Counted from the stretch's first letter, positions 1 through 9,442 are shown. The stretch: 64,000 nucleotides of DNA from Actinoallomurus bryophytorum (GCF_006716425.1 NZ_VFOZ01000002.1:124001-188000); one strand, 5' to 3'. A program made the numbers and translations. Notes: generated from the letters alone by a model not told the origin.

Positions 1-1
1 C

Positions 2-988
2 ATGCGTGACTGCGACACGCTCCTGATCGCCGGCTCCAACTTCCCCTACTCCCAGTTCCTGCCGCCGTTCGGCCAGGCCCGCGGAGTGCAGATCGACATC
101 GACGGCCGCATGATCGGTATGCGCTACCCCACCGAGGTCAACCTCGTCGGCGACGCGGGCGAGACCCTGCGGGCGCTCATCCCCCGCCTGCGCCGCGCCG
201 AGGACCGTTCCTGGCGCCGGACCGTCGAGGAGAACGTCACCCGCTGGTGGGACACGGTCGAACGCCAGGCGATGGTGGAGGCCGACCCGATCAATCCGAT
301 GCTGCTGTTCTGGGAGCTGAACTCACGGCTCCCGGGCAACGCCATCCTCGCCGCCGACTCCGGCTCGGCCGCGAACTGGTACGCCCGCGACCTGAAGATC
401 CGAGCCGGGGTCCGCGGCTCGCTCTCGGGCACCCTGGCGACCATGGGATCCGGAGTGCCGTACGCGATCGGCGCGAAGTTCGCCCACCCGGACCGGCCCG
501 CCATCGCGTTCGTCGGCGACGGCGCCATGCAGATGAACGGCCTCGCCGAGCTCATCACGATCAAGCGCTACCACTCCCGGTGGAGCGACCCGCGGCTGAT
601 CGTGGCGGTGCTGCACAACAACGACCTGAACCAGGTCACCTGGGAACTCCGGGCCATGGGCGGCGCGCCGAAGTTCGAGGAGTCCCAGACCCTGCCCGAC
701 ATCTCCTACGCCGCCTTCGCCCGCTCGATCGGCCTGGAGGGCATCGAGGTCGACAAGCCCGAGGCGGTCGGACCGGCCTGGGACCGGGCTCTGGCCGCCG
801 ACCGGCCGGTCGTCCTCGACGTGCGCTGCGACCCCGATATCCCGCCCATCCCGCCACACGCGGACTTCGAACAGATCAAGGACGCCGCCGAAGCCATCAT
901 CAAGGGCGACCCGGACGCCACCGGCATGGTCAAGAAGGGTCTCAAGACCAAGGCCCAGGAGCTGTTCGGCCGCGGAGGAGACAAATGA
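2..988 (+). CDS. Thiamine-diphosphate-dependent enzyme (acetolactate synthase/pyruvate oxidase-like), 5' truncated
   Basis: This is the C-terminal half of a ThDP-dependent decarboxylase/synthase of the acetolactate synthase, pyruvate oxidase and glyoxylate carboligase superfamily. The ThDP/Mg motif is visible as GDGAMQMNG followed about 30 residues later by NNDLNQV. The middle FAD/regulatory-type domain is only partly present and the N-terminal PYR domain lies outside the window, so the first ATG here is probably internal. The exact substrate cannot be read from the sequence. The stop codon overlaps the start of the next gene, an F420-dependent oxidoreductase (ATGA), so the two are translationally coupled and probably act in one pathway. 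Confidence 0.85.
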   Translation: MRDCDTLLIAGSNFPYSQFLPPFGQARGVQIDIDGRMIGMRYPTEVNLVGDAGETLRALIPRLRRAEDRSWRRTVEENVTRWWDTVERQAMVEADPINPMLLFWELNSRLPGNAILAADSGSAANWYARDLKIRAGVRGSLSGTLATMGSGVPYAIGAKFAHPDRPAIAFVGDGAMQMNGLAELITIKRYHSRWSDPRLIVAVLHNNDLNQVTWELRAMGGAPKFEESQTLPDISYAAFARSIGLEGIEVDKPEAVGPAWDRALAADRPVVLDVRCDPDIPPIPPHADFEQIKDAAEAIIKGDPDATGMVKKGLKTKAQELFGRGGDK

Positions 989-1941
989 CCAAGGTCGGAT
1001 ACTTCCTGTCCAGCGAGGAACACGCGCCGCGAGAGCTGATCCGGCAGGCGCGACTCGCCGAACAGGCCGGTTTCGAGGCGTTGTGGATCTCTGACCACTT
1101 CCATCCCTGGCTCGACGAGCAAGGACAGAGCTCGTTCGTGTGGTCGGTCATCGGCGCGATCTCCCAGGCGACCTCTCTGCCCATCACCACCGCCGTGACC
1201 TGCCCGCTCGTCCGTACCCATCCGGTGGTCATCGCCCAGGCCGCGGCCACGAGCGCCACTCTGACGGACTTCACGCTCGGCGTCGGTACCGGCGAGGCGC
1301 TCAACGAGCACATCGTCGGATCCTCGTGGCCGCCGGCGGAGGAACGCCTCGAGATGCTCGAGGAGGCGGTCGGGATCATCCGCCGCCTGTTCACCGGCGA
1401 GCTCGTCACCCATCACGGCAAGCACTACGACGTCGACACGGCCCGGCTCTACACCCTGCCGGACCGCCTCCCGCCGATCTACATGTCCGGCTTCGGCGAG
1501 AAGGCGGCGACGCTGGCCGGGCGCATCGCCGACGGCTTCATCTGCGTCGAGCCCGACCCCGGCCTGCTGGCCGCCTTCCATTCCGGTGGAGGCTCGGGCA
1601 AGCCGGCGCAGGGCGGCCTCAAGGTGTGCTGGGCCCCGGACGCCGCGCAGGCACGCGGCACCGCGTACCGGCTGTGGCCCAACGACCAGCTGCCGGGCGA
1701 GGCCGCCCAGCTCCTCCCCCTGCCCCGGCATTTCGGTCAGCTCGCCGAGCTGGTCACCGAGGAGGCGGTCGGCCGCAACGTCCCCTGCGGCCCGGATCCG
1801 CAGACGCACCTCGAAGCGCTCCAGGCCTACCTGGACGCGGGCTACGACGAGGTGTACGTGAACCAGATCGGCCCCGAGCAGGACGGCTTCTTCGCGCTCT
1901 ACGCCGAGCAGGTCCTTCCCGAACTGAAGAACCACGAATAG
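985..1941 (+). CDS. LLM-class F420-dependent oxidoreductase (G6PDH-like family)
   Basis: A 318-residue luciferase-like TIM-barrel enzyme expected to transfer hydride with coenzyme F420. The N-terminus (VGYFLSSEE, then WISDHFHPW) and the segment FTLGVGTGEALNEH match the family that includes F420-dependent glucose-6-phosphate dehydrogenase and related alcohol/hydroxy dehydrogenases; the substrate is unknown. The ATG at 985 is chosen because a strong GGAGGAG site lies 4 bases upstream and the ATG overlaps the TGA of the preceding ThDP enzyme. The longer open frame upstream is the shadow of that gene. Confidence 0.85.
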   Translation: MTKVGYFLSSEEHAPRELIRQARLAEQAGFEALWISDHFHPWLDEQGQSSFVWSVIGAISQATSLPITTAVTCPLVRTHPVVIAQAAATSATLTDFTLGVGTGEALNEHIVGSSWPPAEERLEMLEEAVGIIRRLFTGELVTHHGKHYDVDTARLYTLPDRLPPIYMSGFGEKAATLAGRIADGFICVEPDPGLLAAFHSGGGSGKPAQGGLKVCWAPDAAQARGTAYRLWPNDQLPGEAAQLLPLPRHFGQLAELVTEEAVGRNVPCGPDPQTHLEALQAYLDAGYDEVYVNQIGPEQDGFFALYAEQVLPELKNHE

Positions 1942-2068
1942 GGCACCGGCGTGCGCCCACGGACCGGCGACCGCCCCGCAGCCGGTGTCCGGCACGGACA
2001 TACGGGGCGGCATGCCGCGGATTCGCCTTCCCGGGCGCCGGCCGGACCGGGAGGCACTCCGCCGGGAG

Positions 2069-2296
2069 TCAGCTGGTGTCCATGGAACGCTGCTGGCCGG
2101 GGTAGCCGGGGATCTGCTCCGGCAGCCCGACCATCTCGTCCGGACGCGCCTCGTTCAGCTCCCGTGTCGTCGGCGGCACGGGACCTTTCTCCGGCGGATC
2201 CTCGTGGGACGTCTCCGCGTCGACGGCGGCTCCCGCGTTCACTCCCTGCGGCTCGATGAGGGAGTCCTGAAAGTCCGCTTGACCGTTTTGACTCAT
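2069..2296 (-). CDS. Hypothetical small hydrophilic protein
   Basis: A 75-residue acidic, proline-rich ORF (MSQNGQADFQ..., PPEKGPVPPT) with no domain I recognise and no membrane segment. The ribosome site is weak. It lies just downstream of, and on the same strand as, the small membrane protein at 2357-2641, which modestly supports it being real. It could be a spurious ORF in GC-rich sequence. Confidence 0.4.
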   Translation of the reverse strand: MSQNGQADFQDSLIEPQGVNAGAAVDAETSHEDPPEKGPVPPTTRELNEARPDEMVGLPEQIPGYPGQQRSMDTS

Positions 2297-2356
2297 ACGT
2301 CCCGCTTACCCGGTACGAGAAAAACAATCATGAAGGCAGGGCCGTAGAGGCGCAGG

Positions 2357-2641
2357 TCAGGTGACCGGCATCTTCTCTCGCATGCTGGCCTTCATGTGCT
2401 CGACCTTCTCCGAGGGGCGGGTCTCGCCCATCTCCTCCTCCATGCGCATCGCGTTGCCCAGCGCGAAGAAGGTCGGTGCCCACTGCCCGACGAAGATCCC
2501 CCAGCGGTCGGCCCGCGCGATGCCCTTCGACTCGAGGTTGCGTGAGGTGACCCACGACGCGATCGACAGACCGATCGACGCGAGACCGGCCGTGTAGAGC
2601 ATCGACGAGCTGATACCGGCCTTCCGCATAATCTTGATCAT
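2357..2641 (-). CDS. Small membrane-associated hypothetical protein
   Basis: A 94-residue protein with a hydrophobic stretch at about residues 13-30 and a second around residues 48-63 (WGIFVGQWAPTFFALGNAM), then a charged C-terminus. A G-rich ribosome site precedes the ATG. It resembles small conserved actinobacterial proteins without known function. The coding signal is better than for its downstream neighbour. Confidence 0.6.
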   Translation of the reverse strand: MIKIMRKAGISSSMLYTAGLASIGLSIASWVTSRNLESKGIARADRWGIFVGQWAPTFFALGNAMRMEEEMGETRPSEKVEHMKASMREKMPVT

Positions 2642-2841
2642 GACATCCCCCCTGAGCTGCCTGTTTGCTTGTCGTCTTGCCTACCCCGATCGCGAGAGGC
2701 CACCCTGACGAGGAGCTTCCCCGCTGCGGTGGCCGGCCCGCGAGGGTCCGCCCATGGCGCCGGCGCACCGTCGGAGCGCGGACACGATCCGCCCGGCGCC
2801 GACGAGAAGGCCGCCGCCGACCGCCCGGCTTTCCGGGCGGT

Positions 2842-3267
2842 TCAACTCTCCGGCCCGTACGAGCCCGGTGACGTGCTCATGGATCCGTGCGCATCGCGGA
2901 CGGGCTGTGCGAGAGCGTTCTGGCGCCGCGTCAGTGCGTCGAGTCGTTCGCCTGACATGTTCAGGGCCTGGAGTACGGCTCCCAGGAGCTCGTGTTCCTG
3001 GTCGCTGAGCACCTCACCACTCGCCCGTAGGGCGGTGACCAGCCTGTCAACGGCCTGCTCCCACCGTCCGGCCGCCGCGGCGGCGTTGACCTGCTCTCGA
3101 ACCTGCGCCGAGACCCGGCCGGCAAAGCGGCCGGGCAGCCGGCGCATCGCCTCGGCCAGCTCCCGTTGCTCTGTACGTGTCCCCGGCATGGCCAGCTCAT
3201 AGGGATCATGCGTGTTCGACCTCGCGGACAGACCGAGGAACTCCAACGCCTCATCCAGCACACTCAT
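2842..3267 (-). CDS. Hypothetical protein, alpha-helical
   Basis: A 141-residue, mostly alpha-helical protein rich in Ala, Arg, Glu and Leu. It opens with MSVLDEALEFLGL and carries a conserved-looking stretch (AMRRLPGRFAGRVSAQVREQ). There is no signal peptide or membrane segment. I do not recognise the family. It lies between the small-protein pair and the FHA protein, with gaps that argue for its own transcript. Confidence 0.55.
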   Translation of the reverse strand: MSVLDEALEFLGLSARSNTHDPYELAMPGTRTEQRELAEAMRRLPGRFAGRVSAQVREQVNAAAAAGRWEQAVDRLVTALRASGEVLSDQEHELLGAVLQALNMSGERLDALTRRQNALAQPVRDAHGSMSTSPGSYGPES

Positions 3268-3574
3268 CCATCCCCCTAGACGGTGTCCCCAGGCCGGACC
3301 GGCCGGTCATCCCCTTCGCCGCGCTACATCCGCACGGATCGCGGCCGGCTCGGCACGATCTTCCGGCATCCGTGAGGAATCCCCTTGCGGAGCGGTCGAC
3401 AAACGCCGGGTGCGGGCGGGGCCCCCGGCGATCCCACCCGCGCGGATACGCGGCGCGCACCGTGCCCCGGCCGCGACAGGACGGTGCCGCGCGATCCAGA
3501 CCGGCCGCTGGCCCCGGCTCGATCTCACCGGGCCCCGGCCGGCCGCCTGACCGCGCGGCACGACGCTGAGACGC

Positions 3575-4165
3575 TTACGGCAGCCAACGCCTCCACCAGC
3601 CACGCCGCGAACGGCGCACCGGCTCAGCCGGGTCGGCGGGTACGTCTTCGAGCGCGTTGCTGAGGTACACCAGGCGGAACTTGCCGATCTGGACCTCATC
3701 GCCGTTGGACAGTACTGCCTCGTCGATCCGCTGACGGTTGACGTAGGTGCCGTTGAGGCTGCCGGCGTCGCGTACCGAGAAGTGCGCGCCGTGCCGGTAG
3801 AACTCGCCATGGCTGCGGGACACGGTCACGTCGTCAAGGAAGATGTCGCTTTCCGGATGGCGGCCCGCGGTCGTGGTCCTACGGTCCAGGAGAAACCTGC
3901 TTCCGGCGTTCGGTCCTCGTCTGACGAGGAGGAGGGCGGTGTTCGCGGGGAGTGACTCGACTCCGAGCTGTTCGGCCGCCGGCTCCTCGGCCTGCTCGGC
4001 TTCGACGGCCGCTTCGATCGCGCTCAGCGACATCGTCGACGTCGAATCGCCGGACTCGCCCATCACCGGCGGAACGCCCCGGGTGAGCGGAGTGCCGCAA
4101 TTCGAGCAAAAGTGGGCACCCTCTGCATTGGCGTGACCGCACTGCGTGCAATAGACGCTCGGCAT
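3575..4165 (-). CDS. Zinc-ribbon and FHA domain protein (GarA-like)
   Basis: A 196-residue protein with an N-terminal zinc ribbon (C6, C9, C20, C23 in CTQCG...CSNCG) and a C-terminal forkhead-associated domain at about residues 95-165, with the characteristic GRHPESDIFLDD, SRSHGEF and SLNGTYVN motifs. FHA domains bind phosphothreonine peptides. Mycobacterial GarA uses the same fold to regulate TCA-cycle enzymes under Ser/Thr kinase control, and has an N-terminal TxET phosphosite. Here a TSTMS segment at about residues 41-45 is a possible phosphosite, but this is not certain. Confidence 0.85.
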   Translation of the reverse strand: MPSVYCTQCGHANAEGAHFCSNCGTPLTRGVPPVMGESGDSTSTMSLSAIEAAVEAEQAEEPAAEQLGVESLPANTALLLVRRGPNAGSRFLLDRRTTTAGRHPESDIFLDDVTVSRSHGEFYRHGAHFSVRDAGSLNGTYVNRQRIDEAVLSNGDEVQIGKFRLVYLSNALEDVPADPAEPVRRSRRGWWRRWLP

Positions 4166-4361
4166 ATTCGGCTCGGCCTCCTTTCTTTGGCCTCAGGGGG
4201 CTCGTGGCACCGTACGGCACGGACGACGAACACTCACCACCGGATCGTCCGCCCCCTCCACGGCACACTCCCGAAGCCTCTCGCGTACGCGGCGACTCAG
4301 CGTCACACCTATGGTTGATCTTTCCCGAAGTTCGGTGCCGTCGAATGTGGAAGGAGCACGT

Positions 4362-4691
4362 GTGAGGATCCCGAGGCGTCTCAACGCCGCGCTGGACGGG
4401 GCCGCCCGAAATGCCCGAGTCATCCTGGTCGTCCTGCCTCTGGTGGTCGCCGCGGTCGTCGTGCTGTGGATGCCCGCACTGGCAGCGTTCGCGGTTGGCG
4501 TCGGTGTCGGCGGTGTGGTGGTCCACGTCCGGATGAGTGCGAGGGTGGCCCGGCTGCGGGCCGAAGCCGACGACCTGCTGCGGGAGAACGGTGCGCTGCG
4601 ACACGAGAAGACCGTGATCGCCAAGGCGACCGTCACGTCCGGGAGCGTGCTCACGCAGAAGTTGCCGAGCATCCCCGAAGAGGACGGATAG
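4362..4691 (+). CDS. Small membrane protein with C-terminal coiled coil
   Basis: A 109-residue protein with one or two hydrophobic segments at about residues 18-55 (a long run of Val, Ala and Leu), followed by a predicted coiled coil (ARLRAEADDLLRENGALRHE). The GTG start at 4362 is chosen over the upstream ATG at 4311 because an AAGGAG site lies 5 bases before it. It is divergent from the FHA gene. Function unknown; the layout resembles small membrane-anchored scaffold proteins. Confidence 0.6.
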   Translation: MRIPRRLNAALDGAARNARVILVVLPLVVAAVVVLWMPALAAFAVGVGVGGVVVHVRMSARVARLRAEADDLLRENGALRHEKTVIAKATVTSGSVLTQKLPSIPEEDG

Positions 4692-4724
4692 CGGCGGCCG
4701 CCTCCCGGCCGTGGTGCGCGTTCC

Positions 4725-5705
4725 TCAGGGAAGCCGTGATCGGCCGGTGAGGACGGCCTGACCGAGCGGCGTGAGCGTATGCCGCACGGCGCCGCCGTCC
4801 CGGCGGGTACTGATCAGGCCCGCTTCACGCAGGACCGTCGCGTGCTGGCTGGCGGATGCCACCGAGGTGTCGGTTCTGCGGCTGATGTCCGTGGTGGTGC
4901 CGCCGCTCTCCACGGCGCGGAGAACGGCGGCGCGTGTACGGCCCAGCAGCTTGACCAGGGACCGGTCGTCCGCGTGCGCGGGCGCTTCGGAGGCGAGGCG
5001 GGCCTCGGTCGCGATCGGGTACACCAGTACGGGCGGCAGCTCCGGGTCGACCAGCGTGACGGGAGTGCGCCAGCAGAAGTACCCCGGCACCAGGAGCAAT
5101 CCGCGGCCGTCGAGGACGAGGTCCTGCCGGACCGGGTAGTCGGCCTCCAGGACGGGCGGGTTCCATCGCATCAGCGGCTGGAAGCTGTTGAGCAGGCTTT
5201 CGCAACCGCCCACCGCGAGGGAGCGTACGCGCCGCTCCCGGTCCGCCTCGACGGACGCCTGGACCAACGCCCAGTCGGGAGCGATGACGGATCCGTGGTA
5301 CGCGCGGAACGCGCTGTCGAGAACGTCGACGGTCTCGATGTCGCCGGCCGCCAGCCGGCCGGTCCAGCTCGGCAGCCGGCGGAGAGAGGCGAGGATCCCG
5401 AGGTCCTCCCGCAGCCGGGTACGGGGGGTGGAAAGGACCTTGTCCAGGCCGTGCTCCAGGCTCGGGCTGCCCTCGGGCGGGGTCAGGAAGTCCGGGAAGT
5501 ACGCCGCGTGCGGCGCGAGAGTGATCAGCGGGCGGACCCATCGGCCGAGCCGGCCGCGGACCTGGCGTCGCCAGCGGTCGAAGACGACCGCGCCTTCGCG
5601 GTTCTGCAGGAGTTGCAGGCTGGAGACGATCTCCCACATGACGTCCGCACCACGCATGATGCGCGTCCGTGCCAGGTCATCGGCCGTGAAATGGATCCGC
5701 AGCAT
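4725..5705 (-). CDS. ArsR-type winged-helix transcriptional regulator with DUF5937-like N-terminus
   Basis: A 326-residue regulator. The N-terminal about 230 residues (starting MLRIHFTADDLARTRI) match the DUF5937 region typical of actinobacterial ArsR-like regulators. The C-terminal about 70 residues form a winged helix with the recognition segment RRTDTSVASASQHATVLREAGLI. There is no cysteine metal-binding motif, so metal sensing is unlikely. No adjacent target is obvious: it ends close to the convergent membrane protein gene and its promoter faces the CocE terminator. Confidence 0.8.
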   Translation of the reverse strand: MLRIHFTADDLARTRIMRGADVMWEIVSSLQLLQNREGAVVFDRWRRQVRGRLGRWVRPLITLAPHAAYFPDFLTPPEGSPSLEHGLDKVLSTPRTRLREDLGILASLRRLPSWTGRLAAGDIETVDVLDSAFRAYHGSVIAPDWALVQASVEADRERRVRSLAVGGCESLLNSFQPLMRWNPPVLEADYPVRQDLVLDGRGLLLVPGYFCWRTPVTLVDPELPPVLVYPIATEARLASEAPAHADDRSLVKLLGRTRAAVLRAVESGGTTTDISRRTDTSVASASQHATVLREAGLISTRRDGGAVRHTLTPLGQAVLTGRSRLP

Positions 5706-5850
5706 ACGCCCTCCGGCGATCCACCGTCGCCAGCGGTGAGACCACTGTCGCCGAACCCACTTTCACGGACCGTTCGCGCCGCCGCCATCGGGGAAAACAC
5801 TGACATTGCCAACGAACCGGCGGCGACGCCGTTCAGGCGGTGACCACTGA

Positions 5851-5899
5851 CGTCCCGCCGTGACCACGCGACGGCCGGTCGCGTGATCACGGCGGGACG
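5851..5899 (-). terminator. Long hairpin, likely terminator of the CocE-family gene
   Basis: Positions 5851-5872 and 5878-5899 pair over 22 base pairs with one mismatch around a 5-base GGCCG loop. It lies immediately downstream of the peptidase stop codon. There is no T-tract, which is common for actinobacterial terminators. Confidence 0.7.
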
Positions 5900-5905
5900 A
5901 GATCG

Positions 5906-7774
5906 TCAGCGGGGGGCGACGGGCAGATGAAGGACGTTGCCTCCGGGCCGTAGCGTGACCTTCGTACCGGCCGGGTAGCGCAGCGTGTAGTCGTAGTCCG
6001 TGGAGATCACGACCACGCCCAGCCGGTGACCGGCCTTGAAGACGTAGTCGTTCGGCTGGAAGTCCCAGCGGAAGTCGTACGCCTTCCCCGCCTTGAGCGG
6101 CTCGGTGCGTGAGGGGTCGTGCCGGTTGCGCGCGTCCAGCCAGCCACGGGTCACGATCTTGAACGGCTGGGTCTCGGTCACGTGCGCCGTGCGGGTCGTG
6201 CAGCCCGAGTCGCCGGGAACGCTCTCGCCGTAACAGACCTGCTCCCCCGTGCTCGCCACGGCACCCGTCGGCCGGGTGTCGGTGCCGTAGTCGACGAGCA
6301 GCGCGGTCAGGTACGGCGAGCGGCCGTCCAGAGAGGCGCGCAGCGAGATCGTCGGCGTGCCGCCCACGCGCATGGGCTTCGTGAGCGCGGGCGTGAGGTA
6401 GACCAGCCGGTTCGGATCCGGCTGCGTCCAGTTGTCCGCGAGCTGCTCGGCGGTGCGGGTACGGCCCTCGTCGATGAGCGACTGCGGCGCGCCGTACCGC
6501 GCCTTCGTGCTCAGCTCACCCGAGGGGTTCAGATGCAGGTCGAGCGTGCGGGTCCCCGGCTCCGGCCAGTCCGAGTGCTGCTCCCACTGACCGGGAGCCC
6601 GCTCGATGTCGACGCGCGGCTCCTTCATGATTCCGTTCTGGATGCCGTACAGCCAGTAGTCGAACCAGTGGTGCGTCTGCCGCAGCCATTCCTCGACCCG
6701 CCAGCGGAACGGCGTGTTGTGGTTCGCCTGGTGCAGCCAGAGCTTGCGGGGCACGTTGTTGCGGGCAAGGGCGTTCCACCACTGCACCGACTGCTTGGTC
6801 TTGACGTTCCAGTCGTTCAGCCCGTGCACCACGAACACGGCCGCGCGGACCTTGGCTGCGTCCTGGACGTAGTTCCGCTCGTTCCAGAACCGGCTGTAGT
6901 CGCCGGTGTCGCGGTCCTGTCTCGCCTCGATGTCGTCGATGACCTTCTTGCAGATCTCGCGGTCGGCACGCGTGTAGACGTACTTCGCCAGGACGTCGAG
7001 GTCCTCGCCCTGGAATCCGCCGGGTGCGAGCACGCCGCCGTTCGCACGGTAGTAGTCGTACCAGGAGGAGATCCCCGCGATCGGCACGATCGCCTTGAGG
7101 CCCTTCACCCCGGTCGCCGCCGCCATGTTCGGCAGCGTCCCGTCATAGGACTGGCCGATCATGCCGACGTTCCCCGTGGACCAGGTCGCGGTGACCGGCG
7201 TGCCGTCCGGCGCCCAGCCGCGCGCCCGGCCGTTCAGCCAGTCGACGACGGCCTTGGCACCGGCCTGCTCGTTGCGGGCTCCGGAGGTCGGGCAGCCGGT
7301 GGAGCCGCCGGTGCCGAGGCTGTCGACGTCGGCGACGGCGTAGCCGCGCGGCAGGAAGTAGTTGTCGTAGTAGCCCGGGAAGGTGGCGGCCAGGGCGTCG
7401 TCCGGGCGGTTCTGGCGGGCGTTCCGTGCGCCCAGGGTGCTCACGTCGTCGATGTCGACGTCGTGGTTGGTGATGTCGTTGCCACCGGCCCAGTACGGGC
7501 TGGGCTCGACGATGGTGGGCACCCGGAGTCCCTGGTCGGTCTCCTTCGGGCGCATGATCCGCAGCTGCACCCGGTCCCGCGTTCCGTCCGAGTCGCTGTC
7601 GACGGGGACCTCGATGTTGACGGTCTGGGTGACCGCGTCGGCGCGGGAGAAGATCGGCTGCGTCTCGCCGCCGGTGACCTTGATCGCGGGTTTGTGATCG
7701 GCGTGGGCCGGTACGGCCGACCCGGTCACGATCGCGCCCGTGAGGGCGATCGCGCCGAGCATACGTCGTCGCAT
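5906..7774 (-). CDS. Secreted CocE/NonD-family Xaa-Pro dipeptidyl-peptidase
   Basis: A 622-residue secreted alpha/beta-hydrolase. A signal peptide (residues 1 to about 25, MRRRMLGAIALTGAIVTGSA, then VPAHA) precedes the catalytic domain. The nucleophile elbow is GQSYDG (Ser about 209), an Asp candidate is in HGLNDWNV (about 321), and a His candidate in LHQANH (349 or 352). The C-terminal third is the jelly-roll domain of the X-Pro dipeptidyl-peptidase C-terminal family. It probably trims proline-containing peptides or hydrolyses esters/amides outside the cell. Monocistronic, with an AT-richer promoter region at 7790-7860. Confidence 0.88.
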   Translation of the reverse strand: MRRRMLGAIALTGAIVTGSAVPAHADHKPAIKVTGGETQPIFSRADAVTQTVNIEVPVDSDSDGTRDRVQLRIMRPKETDQGLRVPTIVEPSPYWAGGNDITNHDVDIDDVSTLGARNARQNRPDDALAATFPGYYDNYFLPRGYAVADVDSLGTGGSTGCPTSGARNEQAGAKAVVDWLNGRARGWAPDGTPVTATWSTGNVGMIGQSYDGTLPNMAAATGVKGLKAIVPIAGISSWYDYYRANGGVLAPGGFQGEDLDVLAKYVYTRADREICKKVIDDIEARQDRDTGDYSRFWNERNYVQDAAKVRAAVFVVHGLNDWNVKTKQSVQWWNALARNNVPRKLWLHQANHNTPFRWRVEEWLRQTHHWFDYWLYGIQNGIMKEPRVDIERAPGQWEQHSDWPEPGTRTLDLHLNPSGELSTKARYGAPQSLIDEGRTRTAEQLADNWTQPDPNRLVYLTPALTKPMRVGGTPTISLRASLDGRSPYLTALLVDYGTDTRPTGAVASTGEQVCYGESVPGDSGCTTRTAHVTETQPFKIVTRGWLDARNRHDPSRTEPLKAGKAYDFRWDFQPNDYVFKAGHRLGVVVISTDYDYTLRYPAGTKVTLRPGGNVLHLPVAPR

Positions 7775-8440
7775 GGGGGGCTCCGTTGACGGGGGATTAC
7801 GGCATGTGACATTTCATGCAAAAAGGTTAGAAGTCGCAATAGCTAGCGAGCAGGCGACCGATTCCGGTCGGGCCGTCGGGTGCACCGCGGAATGCCGTAC
7901 GGCAGGGCACGCATGCGCCGGCACGACCGGCCCCCGAGACCGGCGATGGTCGCGGCCGCAGGCCGCAACGACGGCGAGCGCGGCGGGGATCCGACGGGGG
8001 CCCCGACCCCGAGAGCCCGCTTCGGACCCACCTCCCCACCGCGCGTCCGTTCTGGCGCCTATCTGCGGTGAATGCCACCTAAAGCGGCTTGAAGAGGATG
8101 CCGATTAAGAATTTTGACATGGCTGGAAAACGGGGATCGTCAACGGCGAGCCCGTGTTCTCTCGTGGCGTGACAAAGCCGCACCTGGGCCGATCCCGCTT
8201 TGTCCGGCCCTCACCGTGGGAGCGACCGAGCCGGATGGGGAGACGACCTGACCTTCTGGAGGAGAACACAGAAGGAGCGCCGGCCGCCTGGTCGCCATCA
8301 ACGACCGCTTCGCGGATCCGCCCGGTCCGGCCGGGCGGAACCGCGTGGGGCAGTGCGCTCCGGCCTGTGAACTCGGTGACCGCCTTCGCAGGCCGGAGCG
8401 TCCGCCCTGGCCTGGAGTGAGATCCCGACCGTCCCGGCGA
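7775..8440. other. Gene-poor stretch
   Basis: About 670 bases. The end near the peptidase gene (7800-7860) is AT-richer and is probably its promoter. ORFs on both strands here have no recognisable product and no good ribosome site. I see no RNA gene or repeat. Confidence 0.5.
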
Positions 8441-8677
8441 TCAGGGAATGATGACCTCGGTCGAGGAGACGACGCGCACCGACGTGACGGGGATCCCCTC
8501 ACGCTTACAGCGGTCCAGGACGTAGGCCCGTAGCGACGGGCTCAGGTCCTCCAGGTGGTTGCGGCTCTCGATGGGGCCGTTCTTAGACGTACGCGGTCTC
8601 TGAGAAGTCAACTCGATGATCGCCTCAATGGCAGAAGGGGTTGTCCGAACGCTGTCACGAATAGTATCCGTGTATGG
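8441..8677 (-). pseudogene. Open frame directly after the ArsR stop codon, possible small gene or relic
   Basis: The minus-strand frame is open for 79 codons, directly continuing the ArsR reading frame beyond its TGA at 8678-8680. Its C-terminal part reads like protein (NGPIESRNHLEDL, LRAYVLDRC, then VVSSTEVIIP before TGA). No ATG or GTG is in frame; a TTG at 8609-8611 would give 56 residues. It could be a small gene with a TTG start or the relic of a larger gene. I do not recognise the family. Confidence 0.35.
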
Positions 8678-9412
8678 TCAGCGGTCCCGTCGAGCCGGTA
8701 CGGCGGGCGGGTCGTCCCAGTCGAAGGGGACGCCGAAGGTCGCGTGCAGGCCGGTACGGCCCGCCTCGGTGAGCTGGACGACGCGCCGGGCCCGACCCCG
8801 GCGCAGCCATTCCAGCGCGAACAGCCGGGCCGCCATGGCCGCGCCGAGCGCACCGGCGAGGTGGTGGCGATTCTCGCCCCAGTCGACGCAGTACCGGATC
8901 GCCGGCCGCCGCCGGGAGAACTCCTCGACGTCGATCCCGAACTCCCCCAGCCTGCCGAGGCCGTCCGGGGTGATCCGGTAGCTGCCGGCCGTACTGGCGA
9001 GAACACCGCCGTCCACCAGCGCGGCGAGCAGTGCGACCCCGAGCCGTCCGGCGAGGTGGTCGTAGCACAGCCGGGCACGCAACAGCGCCTCTGCGCGCAG
9101 GCCGTCACGCAGCGATCGGACCGGCAGTGGCCGCGCGATCCTGGCCAGCTCCTCCAGTGCCCGTGCCACATCCGTACCGGCCAGGCGGTAGTAACGGTGC
9201 CTGCCGTCGTGCTCGACGGTGAGCAGCTTCGCCTCGCGTAGCCGGGTCAGGTGGCCGCTCATCGTGGACACGCTCACACCGGCCTCGGCCGCCAGTGCGC
9301 TGGCCGGGAGCACTCCGCCGTCGGCGAGCGCGCGCAGCACCTTGGTCCGTGACGGATCGCCGATGGCCGCCGCGACCTCGGCGATGTCGGTCTCCGTTGC
9401 CGCGTTCCACAT
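8678..9412 (-). CDS. ArsR-family transcriptional regulator
   Basis: A 244-residue regulator with an N-terminal ArsR winged helix (AAIGDPSRTKVLRAL, then SVSTMSGHLTRLREAKLL as the recognition region) and a C-terminal half resembling larger actinobacterial ArsR proteins without a metal site. The start at 9412 (MWNAAT) is chosen by family alignment; the frame stays open upstream into the promoter of the divergent gene, and there is no clear ribosome site, so the transcript may be leaderless. It is divergent from an MFS efflux gene across 64 bases holding a palindrome, and is probably its repressor. Confidence 0.85.
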   Translation of the reverse strand: MWNAATETDIAEVAAAIGDPSRTKVLRALADGGVLPASALAAEAGVSVSTMSGHLTRLREAKLLTVEHDGRHRYYRLAGTDVARALEELARIARPLPVRSLRDGLRAEALLRARLCYDHLAGRLGVALLAALVDGGVLASTAGSYRITPDGLGRLGEFGIDVEEFSRRRPAIRYCVDWGENRHHLAGALGAAMAARLFALEWLRRGRARRVVQLTEAGRTGLHATFGVPFDWDDPPAVPARRDR

Positions 9413-9442
9413 GACACCAGTGTAGGACGGCGACATTTCGGC

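Noticed and set aside
8678-8680. Programmed read-through of the ArsR stop codon
   Set aside because: The continuing frame is in phase but there is no known read-through context, and a separate short gene or relic explains it more simply.
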